Assembly: GCA_016490735.1 (NCBI GenBank)
Contig: JAEMWC010000369.1
Location: 596,001 to 660,000, forward strand
Origin: Pachyseris speciosa
Lineage: Eukaryota > Cnidaria > Anthozoa > Scleractinia > Pachyseridae
Direction of reading: 5' to 3'
Length of the DNA: 64,000 bases
In this document: positions 54,939-64,000 of the stretch, in pieces
Layout of the letters: each line of letters starts with the position of its first letter
Numbering within the stretch: the first letter of the stretch is position 1
The notes under the pieces: generated by a model
Databases searched by the model: none
What the model was told of the DNA's origin: nothing
Seen by the model: only the letters and a program-made list of their open reading frames with translations
Translations under genes and position numbers: made by a program

Positions 54939-55012
54939 ATTAGGGCTAGAGCGTCGGCTAGGGCTAGGGATAGGGTTAGGGATAGGGTTAGGGACATGGT
55001 TAGGGTTAGTGT
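54939..55012. repeat. Interstitial telomere-like (TTAGGG) variants
   Basis: TTAGGGCTAGAG, CTAGGGATAGGG, TTAGGGATAGGG and TTAGGGACATGG units, about nine degenerate hexamers. Repeated at 58736-58808. Confidence 0.75.
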
Positions 55013-55904
55013 TGATGTTAACGTCAACGCCAGCGTTAAAGCGCGGTTGTTTTAGTCCGAATCAGCTTGACTTAAGGGTTCGTCCGAGTCGAAAACAGCG
55101 CCTAGTTGCCTTGGTTGACTCTAAGTTCTTTCGGAAAGGCTTTGGCCGATATAACAGAGCGCTAAAGTCGGTTGTTTGTCTTAAATACAGCGTACATCTT
55201 AAATGCAGCGTACAAAAACCTCGGTTGATTCTAAATCAGTGCGCAAAAAGCTTGCCGACGGCTGAAAAATCACAAAATATTAAAGACGGCTGTTTTGACT
55301 TGAAGAAACTTTTTGCCAAGACAACTCCTATTGGTGACCTACAGCAAAAATTTGAGTTAATCAGATGTCCTAGAGCAAAAATTAAGAGTCCTAAGAGTAC
55401 GCTGTTTTCCGTCATGTTTCGTTTACTCAGAACGTTGTGTTGCGTAGTAAATTAAAACTTGCGCGTGGTTTCGTCAGTTGAAACGTTTTTGATGGATTCA
55501 TTTTCATCGTCAAGTGGAAAACAATGGAATGAAAATCTTATTAAAATTAACGTAAATGACGACAGTGAAAGAATTTGACAGAAATACTTAACTCTTTTGT
55601 GAAATTAACTTGGCTCCAAAACGTAAAAAAATTTGCATGAAATTCAATCCCTTTATCACGCGTGATGGATTGTCTCATCACAATGACTGTAGTCGCGCAC
55701 AAATGTTTATCTCGCGTGAGAATACTTTTTGCTGTAGTTTATTAGCCTCCATAGAAGCAAAACACCGAGGCGATCAACGCAAAAGTGATTTCTGTGTTAA
55801 AATTCGGCAGCGTGTTTACCAAATATTCATTCTCACTTGTTCATCAGTCACGGATATATCACGAACTAACAAGCGCGGATGTTACGGCAATTCACCGGTT
55901 TCGC

Positions 55905-55953
55905 AGAGGTTGTTGGTTCGAATCCCGTACAAGCGGTTTTTTTTTTTTTTTTT
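55905..55953 (+). promoter_or_regulatory. Pol III B-box and T-run (tRNA/SINE-like 3' half)
   Basis: GGTTCGAATCC at 55915-55925 is a perfect B-box, followed by CCGTACAAGCGG and a T-run of about 16, a Pol III terminator. No clear A-box at the expected distance. The same sequence is at 59712 in the second unit. Confidence 0.5.
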
Positions 55954-56432
55954 TCGTTTTGTTTTGTTTTGTTTTTGTTTTTTTTTTGGTTTCACTACTG
56001 CTTAAGTTGTGTTCCTAACTGCGGCGATCGTTCACGTTATAATCCGTTGTTTACGTACATCTGATTCACACAGACGAATCGCGAGGAGTACCGCTTAATA
56101 TTGCTTTGAATGTTTGCCGTGCGCGCCAATGCAACTCTTTTCCATGGATTGTGTTCAAGATACTCATCGAAAACGGGCAGACTTCACTTCGAGCCGAATG
56201 AATTTTCGGTAGCGTTTCCGAAGTTCGACTAACTATTCCACGGCTAACAGTAAAAGCAAGCTGTGATTTCATGTCACGATTGGTTTCAAAAAATGCGCTC
56301 TTCAAAATTAATGAACAATGGAAACCTCGGTGCAGCAGCTAGACAGTTTTCAAAGTTATTTTATAAGGTAGAGTTTTTACTGAAAACAAGTAATAATCTG
56401 CCCCAACCCACCGTCCCCCCGCGAGAGGTTTT

Positions 56433-57403
56433 AGGGACTTTAAGCAAATCGCTACGGCGACCTCTACTACGGCGGTCGTGGATGCGGAGTCCTCGGGAGA
56501 GTACGTCACCGTAGCCCTCCAAATTTCAACTTTAAGCAAGCAGTGACTACGGCTCACTTGCTTTCGCTGTTATGACCTCCTTTGGAGAAGCGAATACATA
56601 AAACAACGTAGTTGTCACATGAAAGAAAAATATGGGCTTCACTTCAGACGAAGAATTCAGTACTGCTTTATACTGTAAAACTTAATTTGCCACAGCGGAC
56701 GAGATTATCTAGAACGAACCAAAAACACTGAAAATAGAAACCAATTTCCCTCTTTTGAGAGAGACTTTGCGCAAGAATTTCAGTACTTAAATTCCAATCT
56801 TTCGTTTGCCAAGAAGAATATTAATAGAAAACATCATCGGAGGGCGATTTCTACACAAAACAGAAAACTACAATTGAAGATCGGAGTTCGCTGCAAGTGA
56901 TTTTTCTTATGTGCCGTATTTAACAAGAAATCAACAAATTCAACGTTTCAGATATTTTATTCTTGCGTAAACAACCTTCAGTGACATTTCATTAGCCTTA
57001 TTGCTAACAGTCGTACTTACGGTTTTCGTCTAGCCTTTGTTTTTTCTGGCAGTATTTCCGCGGCCATGTTTATGCATGGCACAGTCTGCTGACGATAGAA
57101 ATCTTTTACGAGAAAACGCAGGGAAAACGTATTTACTGGAAAACCAGAAGCTTCAAATACTTTCTTGATAAAGTGAAAAACAATCTATGTTAGTTTTTAA
57201 AACTAGTGACCGCAAAGAATAGGAGGAGAGTCGACTTTTATACTCACGTAGTAGCGACTACGCCAGAAGGCAGTTCGTCACGTTGCAGGATTTAGCGCTA
57301 CGGCGAAAGCTCATTTCCAAGCATGCGCACTGCTTCATTTCTGGGCTTTTTTACTTCCGGCCGCCGTAGCAGAGGTCGCCGTAGCGATTTGCTTAAAGTC
57401 CCT
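56433..57403. mobile_element. 0.97-kb MITE with AGGGAC TIRs (in B copy 1)
   Basis: AGGGACTTTAAGCAAATCGC at the left and GCGATTTGCTTAAAGTCCCT at the right; arms of about 45 bp continue through CTACGGCGACCTCTRCTACG. TTT flanks both ends. Second copy at 60227-61197. Confidence 0.8.
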
Positions 57404-58010
57404 TTTGACTTCAGACAGCGCCCTGTTTGACCGCAATGAATTCTGGGATCATTGTCTGCTCCAAGTGCGAAGAACAACAACTCTTCAAACATACACTTTT
57501 CGCCCTTAAGTCCAAAAACCACTCTCGCTTTCCCAGCTTTTAGCACCGCAACCTTTCAGAAATGGAACAAGACTAGCAACGACGCGCCGCTTTTGAGGCG
57601 AGAGTTGTTTTCAGACTTTTTCCGCCTGGCTTCTACTCTGTACCCCAAAACGCTAATATCTCATCGTCATTTGGTAAGCACAGAGAAAACGCTAACTGGA
57701 TTCTTTCAGAAGCGTTAAGAACTTGCGGATCTCCAGACTTTTCATGACGTCTTTCGATCACCAAGCGGGAAGGCAAACCGATAATGCAGTTAATACGTAG
57801 CGATCCGCAGCTCCAGCACTCACGTAAGTTTCGTATCCGATGAGCTTAATCGATGTTTTAACCGCCAAATTTATAGTCTACGTCACACTATCAAACAATC
57901 CTTTCTACCCGTCAATCATTTCACGTCCAGTTTTAGTTGTACTCCTCACAAATGTTCACATAATTCACGTATGAATATTAATACGGTACGCATGCAAATG
58001 AGCTTCACTT

Positions 58011-58402
58011 CAATTGAAGGCCTCGGAGCATAACCATCCTATGTCGAATTTTGGGTTGTTTTTCGATTTTGCTTGGATTTGTCTGAATTTCTGCATGTGA
58101 ACTACAATTCGATGGAAACACATTATATGGTATTTTTTTGACTGATTCATCCAGAATCCAGAAATGCATTTTTTCTTACTAAGAAGATGTAATGCAACTT
58201 GCAAACCACTCCCATGGAAGGTTGGTTTCTTGGTGTACGTAAGAAAAAATGCATTTCTGGATTCTGGATGAATCAGTCAAAAAAATACCATACAATGTGT
58301 TTCCATCGAATTGCAGTTCACATGCAGAAATTCAGACAAATCCAAGCAAAATCGAAAAACGACTCAAAATTCGACATAGGATGGTTATGCTCCGAGCCCT
58401 TC
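58011..58402. repeat. Palindrome A, copy 2
   Basis: Same as 54213-54604, including the incomplete right end. Confidence 0.85.
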
Positions 58403-58735
58403 ATATCTCTGGTGGAGTATGCTAATTAACAATGCCCAAGGGTATTCTTTGCGTGAAAGACTAAGCGCCAAATGCTCGTAACCGATTTAAGAGAACACAG
58501 AACGTTTCTGTTCAGTTAGACGTAATGCGCAATGTGTCGTTTTTGCTTAATCATAACACTCGACAAGCTCGCTTGGCACGAAAACAGTGCACAATATTCG
58601 TGGTTGACTTAAAAAAAACAGCACACAGCAGCCTTGGTTAATCTCAGGTCAGCGCGCAAAGATTTTGTCCGACCTGAAAACAGCACTCACTCCGAAGAGA
58701 TTCAGGGTTATTGTTGGGTTTAGGTTGGACTTAAA

Positions 58736-58808
58736 ATTAGGGCTAGAGCGTCGGCTAGGGCTAGGGATAGGGTTAGGGATAGGGTTAGGGACATGGTTAG
58801 GGTTAGTG
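58736..58808. repeat. Interstitial telomere-like repeats, second copy
   Basis: Same degenerate TTAGGG units as 54939-55012. Confidence 0.75.
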
Positions 58809-60226
58809 TTGATGTTAACGTCAACGCCAGCGTTAAAGCGCGGTTGTTTTAGTCCGAATCAGCTTGACTTAAGGGTTCGTCCGAGTCGAAAACAGCGCCT
58901 AGTTGCCTTGGTTGACTCTAAGTTCTTTCGGAAAGGCTTTGGCCGATATAACAGAGCGCTAAAGTCGGTTGTTTGTCTTAAATACAGCGTACATCTTAAA
59001 TGCAGCGTACAAAAACCTCGGTTGATTCTAAATCAGTGCGCAAAAAGCTTGCCGACGGCTGAAAAATCACAAAATATTAAAGACGGCTGTTTTGACTTGA
59101 AGAAACTTTTTGCCAAGACAACTCCTATTGGTGACCTACAGCAAAAATTTGAGTTAATCAGATGTCCTAGAGCAAAAATTAAGAGTCCTAAGAGTACGCT
59201 GTTTTCCGTCATGTTTCGTTTACTCAGAACGTTGTGTTGCGTAGTAAATTAAAACTTGCGCGTGGTTTCGTCAGTTGAAACGTTTTTGATGGATTCATTT
59301 TCATCGTCAAGTGGAAAACAATGGAATGAAAATCTTATTAAAATTAACGTAAATGACGACAGTGAAAGAATTTGACAGAAATACTTAACTCTTTTGTGAA
59401 ATTAACTTGGCTCCAAAACGTAAAAAAATTTGCATGAAATTCAATCCCTTTATCACGCGTGATGGATTGTCTCATCACAATGACTGTAGTCGCGCACAAA
59501 TGTTTATCTCGCGTGAGAATACTTTTTGCTGTAGTTTATTAGCCTCCATAGAAGCAAAACACCGAGGCGATCAACGCAAAAGTGATTTCTGTGTTAAAAT
59601 TCGGCAGCGTGTTTACCAAATATTCATTCTCACTTGTTCATCAGTCACGGATATATCACGAACTAACAAGCGCGGATGTTACGGCAATTCACCGGTTTCG
59701 CAGAGGTTGTTGGTTCGAATCCCGTACAAGCGGTTTTTTTTTTTTTTTTTCGTTTTGTTTTGTTTTGTTTTTGTTTTTTTTTGGTTTCACTACTGCTTAA
59801 GTTGTGTTCCTAACTGCGGCGATCGTTCACGTTATAATCCGTTGTTTACGTACATCTGATTCACACAGACGAATCGCGAGGAGTACCGCTTAATATTGCT
59901 TTGAATGTTTGCCGTGCGCGCCAATGCAACTCTTTTCCATGGATTGTGTTCAAGATACTCATCGAAAACGGGCAGACTTCACTTCGAGCCGAATGAATTT
60001 TCGGTAGCGTTTCCGAAGTTCGACTAACTATTCCACGGCTAACAGTAAAAGCAAGCTGTGATTTCATGTCACGATTGGTTTCAAAAAATGCGCTCTTCAA
60101 AATTAATGAACAATGGAAACCTCGGTGCAGCAGCTAGACAGTTTTCAAAGTTATTTTATAAGGTAGAGTTTTTACTGAAAACAAGTAATAATCTGCCCCA
60201 ACCCACCGTCCCCCGCGAGAGGTTTT

Positions 60227-61197
60227 AGGGACTTTAAGCAAATCGCTACGGCGACCTCTACTACGGCGGTCGTGGATGCGGAGTCCTCGGGAGAGTACGT
60301 CACCGTAGCCCTCCAAATTTCAACTTTAAGCAAGCAGTGACTACGGCTCACTTGCTTTCGCTGTTATGACCTCCTTTGGAGAAGCGAATACATAAAACAA
60401 CGTAGTTGTCACATGAAAGAAAAATATGGGCTTCACTTCAGACGAAGAATTCAGTACTGCTTTATACTGTAAAACTTAATTTGCCACAGCGGACGAGATT
60501 ATCTAGAACGAACCAAAAACACTGAAAATAGAAACCAATTTCCCTCTTTTGAGAGAGACTTTGCGCAAGAATTTCAGTACTTAAATTCCAATCTTTCGTT
60601 TGCCAAGAAGAATATTAATAGAAAACATCATCGGAGGGCGATTTCTACACAAAACAGAAAACTACAATTGAAGATCGGAGTTCGCTGCAAGTGATTTTTC
60701 TTATGTGCCGTATTTAACAAGAAATCAACAAATTCAACGTTTCAGATATTTTATTCTTGCGTAAACAACCTTCAGTGACATTTCATTAGCCTTATTGCTA
60801 ACAGTCGTACTTACGGTTTTCGTCTAGCCTTTGTTTTTTCTGGCAGTATTTCCGCGGCCATGTTTATGCATGGCACAGTCTGCTGACGATAGAAATCTTT
60901 TACGAGAAAACGCAGGGAAAACGTATTTACTGGAAAACCAGAAGCTTCAAATACTTTCTTGATAAAGTGAAAAACAATCTATGTTAGTTTTTAAAACTAG
61001 TGACCGCAAAGAATAGGAGGAGAGTCGACTTTTATACTCACGTAGTAGCGACTACGCCAGAAGGCAGTTCGTCACGTTGCAGGATTTAGCGCTACGGCGA
61101 AAGCTCATTTCCAAGCATGCGCACTGCTTCATTTCTGGGCTTTTTTACTTCCGGCCGCCGTAGCAGAGGTCGCCGTAGCGATTTGCTTAAAGTCCCT
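60227..61197. mobile_element. 0.97-kb MITE with AGGGAC TIRs (in B copy 2)
   Basis: Identical in structure to 56433-57403. Confidence 0.8.
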
Positions 61198-61804
61198 TTT
61201 GACTTCAGACAGCGCCCTGTTTGACCGCAATGAATTCTGGGATCATTGTCTGCTCCAAGTGCGAAGAACAACAACTCTTCAAACATACACTTTTCGCCCT
61301 TAAGTCCAAAAACCACTCTCGCTTTCCCAGCTTTTAGCACCGCAACCTTTCAGAAATGGAACAAGACTAGCAACGACGCGCCGCTTTTGAGGCGAGAGTT
61401 GTTTTCAGACTTTTTCCGCCTGGCTTCTACTCTGTACCCCAAAACGCTAATATCTCATCGTCATTTGGTAAGCACAGAGAAAACGCTAACTGGATTCTTT
61501 CAGAAGCGTTAAGAACTTGCGGATCTCCAGACTTTTCATGACGTCTTTCGATCACCAAGCGGGAAGGCAAACCGATAATGCAGTTAATACGTAGCGATCC
61601 GCAGCTCCAGCACTCACGTAAGTTTCGTATCCGATGAGCTTAATCGATGTTTTAACCGCCAAATTTATAGTCTACGTCACACTATCAAACAATCCTTTCT
61701 ACCCGTCAATCATTTCACGTCCAGTTTTAGTTGTACTCCTCACAAATGTTCACATAATTCACGTATGAATATTAATACGGTACGCATGCAAATGAGCTTC
61801 ACTT

Positions 61805-62201
61805 CAATTGAAGGCCTCGGAGCATAACCATCCTATGTCGAATTTTGGGTTGTTTTTCGATTTTGCTTGGATTTGTCTGAATTTCTGCATGTGAACTACA
61901 ATTCGATGGAAACACATTATATGGTATTTTTTTGACTGATTCATCCAGAATCCAGAAATGCATTTTTTCTTACTAAGAAGATGTAATGCAACTTGCAAAC
62001 CACTCCCATGGAAGGTTGGTTTCTTGGTGTACGTAAGAAAAAATGCATTTCTGGATTCTGGATGAATCAGTCAAAAAAATACCATACAATGTGTTTCCAT
62101 CGAATTGCAGTTCACATGCAGAAATTCAGACAAATCCAAGCAAAATCGAAAAACGACTCAAAATTCGACATAGGATGGTTATGCTCCGAGCCCTTCAATT
62201 G
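61805..62201. repeat. Palindrome A, copy 3 (complete)
   Basis: Both ends carry CAATTG (CAATTGAAGG ... CCCTTCAATTG), unlike copies 1 and 2, and it joins unique DNA at the right. This suggests that the outer ends of the array are the original insertion borders. Confidence 0.85.
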
Positions 62202-62489
62202 CAAGTTTGATAAAATTTTGCACATTCTACACAGTAAAGACTGGCCAATGACAGACAAAAGATGGAACCTTCCCCTGAGGTGGAGTTGTCATTTTTAGCT
62301 CCCCATAAAAACTAAAAGGTATTTGAGTAGAAATTGTTTGCTTGTGATATCTCTCCTTGTGAATAACCAGTGAAACCCCATATTAAGTGGACACCATTTA
62401 AGGTTAAGAGAAGTATGTGCTTATGGAAAGTTAAAAATAATAGTTTCATTATCATCATGGGCATATGGGGAAAATTTTGTTGGGGTGGC

Positions 62490-63145
62490 TGAGTGTTATT
62501 TGCCCAAATGAAACTTGTATCTCACTGATGCAGCATTGTGTTCCTTTTGCGGCCTGTCTGACAAGTCCCTAGAGCATTTGTTTGTTTACTGTGAGTTTAC
62601 TACTAGCTTCTGGCTATCTGTGACAAATTGGTTAGGAGGATATGGTATATCTGTAAACGTCTTGAGTGCTGCAGACATAACTTTTGGAATTTATGAAAAG
62701 GATCTTCAATTGATTAATCATATTATTCTTCTTGGTAATACAAATTATTTATCGGTGTCGCAGTTTGTCATTAAAACCGTCACTGACCTTGTTGATTGAA
62801 AAAGTGAAGTATGCATACATGTATAAATTAGAGTCACGGATAGCCGAAAGCAATGATTGCCTTGATATTCATTATAAAAAATGGCATCTCTACTATCAGC
62901 ACTGTAAATACGTAACAATAGAGGATTTTATTTATTGTAATATTGCTCTTCTTTGTATCTTTTTAACAAGACCTACATGTATATCTGTACTTTTACACTT
63001 ATTTTTTGGTTCTAATAGCGGCCATTGCTTTGTACGGAGTTTTTTTCTTTTCTTTTCTTGTAGTTTCTATTATTGTTGGGTATTGTGTAGTACTTGTGAT
63101 AGTTTAATAAAAAAATGTCAGTATTCTAAAAAAAAAACCTTTTTT
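62490..63145 (+). mobile_element. 5'-truncated Tx1/L1-like LINE 3' end
   Basis: The peptide LCSFCGLSDKSLEHLFVYCE is the C-terminal zinc knuckle (CxxC...H...C), and VTNWLGGYGISVNVL follows. A frame break near 62790 leads to VKYAYMYKLE. The end is AATAAAAAAATGTCAGTATT followed by an A-run. Confidence 0.65.
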
Positions 63146-63912
63146 TTTTTTTTTCACGACACAGTGTTAATTTGTCATGACCATTAGCAAAACCCCAGGA
63201 AACATTTCAAAAGTTCAAAACAAAAAAATAAGAGAAGAGATTCACTCACTTAAGCCTAGAAGAGGTATGAGGAGTGATTATTTTGCTGCTCCCCAAATGT
63301 CAATGATCCTTTACATGTCATTTTGGCCTGTCTTATTGACATACACCTGTATGCCCTTTCAATGTTAATTATGGCAATGCTACTGTTGGGGTGGATCTAG
63401 GATTTATAGAAAGGGGACTCAAATAAACAACCGCTGAATGCAGCACATCTAGGAGGATCCAGGGGCATGTTTCCCTGGGAAATTTAAGAAATGTTAGTCC
63501 TCAGAAAAACAATTTCCATCATTCTGAGAAGCAAACCCAAGTGTTTTAATTGTTGTGAATTCAAGTCAGCTATGGGATCGAAACAGATACTGGTATTAGT
63601 TAAGACATTGAATTTTACGTTCTTTATGTTTGCGTGGTTCCCGAATGATTGAACAGACCAATTTTGCCCAAAAAAGTCAACTTTTTTTACAACTGGGGGA
63701 GGCTGCAGACCCCCTCCCCCCTTCATACGCTTATGATTATCATTGTGGATGGAATTTGATGTGTCTATTAGCAGAGATTGGACTGTATTTATTTATTAAA
63801 ATATTTTGCTTCTGGAAAATACATTTATTTTGATACTAATCCTACTTTCAGCTGATATATACTGTATGCTTGTTTTGAGTTCAGTAATTTAACAAATATT
63901 CTTGTGTTCCAG
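63146..63912. other. Host intron-like sequence, nothing recognised
   Basis: No gene or clear repeat; it ends with a good splice acceptor before the exon at 63913. Confidence 0.45.
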
Positions 63913-63988
63913 CCTAAGATGAATATGCCAAGCGGGAGTGGAGGGCCAATCCAAGGTCTCTCTAGAAAGTCCAAATGCTTCACAACTG
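63913..63988 (+). CDS. Candidate host gene, exon 5
   Basis: Acceptor TATTCTTGTGTTCCAG, a 76-nt exon encoding PKMNMPSGSGGPIQGLSRKS, donor ACTG|GTAAGT. The incoming phase 0 matches exon 4 and the exit phase is 1. The gene continues beyond the window. Product not recognised. Confidence 0.5.
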
Positions 63989-64000
63989 GTAAGTGTTTGT

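Larger units (their letters stand above)
54605..58010. repeat. Unit B, copy 1 (3.4 kb, no recognised gene)
   Basis: It repeats almost base for base at 58403-61804. It contains telomere-like repeats, a B-box plus T-run and an AGGGAC-ended MITE. Open frames of up to 242 codons (54727-55455) have low-complexity content (LGLGIGLGIGLGTWLG from TTAGGG repeats) and no recognisable domain. Confidence 0.75.
58403..61804. repeat. Unit B, copy 2
   Basis: The only differences from copy 1 that I could see are homopolymer lengths (A-run near 58610, T-runs near 59735-59780, C-run near 60210). Confidence 0.85.

Noticed and set aside
54939..55012. Chromosome end
   Set aside because: The telomere-like stretch is short, degenerate, internal and duplicated with its surroundings.
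54727..55455. 242-codon open frame (and its 195-codon copy at 58665)
   Set aside because: It spans telomere-like repeats, has low-complexity content and no recognisable domain; its length is explained by stop-poor repeats.
56066..56305. Minus-strand 79-codon frame present in both B units
   Set aside because: It is conserved only because the units are near-identical duplicates, so this gives no evidence of selection.

Overview
The window looks like nuclear DNA of an invertebrate animal. A cnidarian such as a stony coral fits best, judging by AT-rich sequence, TTAGGG-type repeats, dense MITE-like DNA elements, L1/Tx1-like LINE remnants and an integrated adintovirus/Maverick-like element. The taxon is an inference; no species-specific gene was recognised.

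Region 1 (1-11118) is one side of an integrated double-stranded DNA virus-like element. On the minus strand are a hydrophobic protein cut by the window edge, a long repetitive fibre-like protein, a small protein with the same N-terminus as the fibre, and the packaging ATPase. From a 21-bp divergent promoter gap the virion genes run on the plus strand: an acidic/proline-rich protein, a basic core-like protein, a major-capsid-like protein, a pVI-like protein, an adenain-type protease and a phospholipase A2-like protein. A block of small, partly cysteine-rich genes then runs on the minus strand to 10751. Two palindromes close this end. No DNA polymerase or integrase is present; if they exist they lie left of position 1. 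Most of these frames are broken by single-base indels, often at homopolymers, so assembly error and genuine decay cannot be separated here.

Region 2 (11119-27261) is host sequence. It holds a ketohexokinase-like gene (13855-14788, minus, no introns visible) whose 5' part and upstream flank are duplicated in tandem, tRNA-derived fragments, microsatellites, LINE 3' remnants, a Myb/SANT-like fragment and several arrays of short repeated words.

Region 3 (27262-35730) is a dispersed repeat split by a 7.5-kb composite insertion. The insertion has TA target-site duplications and CAGT...ACTG ends and contains a nearly complete L1/Tx1-like LINE. An uninterrupted copy of the same repeat at 20536-21480 serves as the empty site.

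Region 4 (35731-54212) is a pile of DNA elements: an 865-bp palindrome, a long-TIR element with a perfect 9-bp target duplication (37757-39001), a Harbinger-like MITE, other MITEs, two more TA/CAGT elements, and a 7.3-kb element bounded by arrays of the word GATCTTA. A phase-consistent candidate host gene threads through it on the plus strand (exons at 38202, 38345, 52690, 53633 and 63913). Its first two exons lie inside the long-TIR element.

Region 5 (54213-62201) is an A-B-A-B-A tandem array: a 0.39-kb palindrome (A) alternating with two nearly identical 3.4-kb units (B). After it come a LINE 3' fragment and the last candidate exon.
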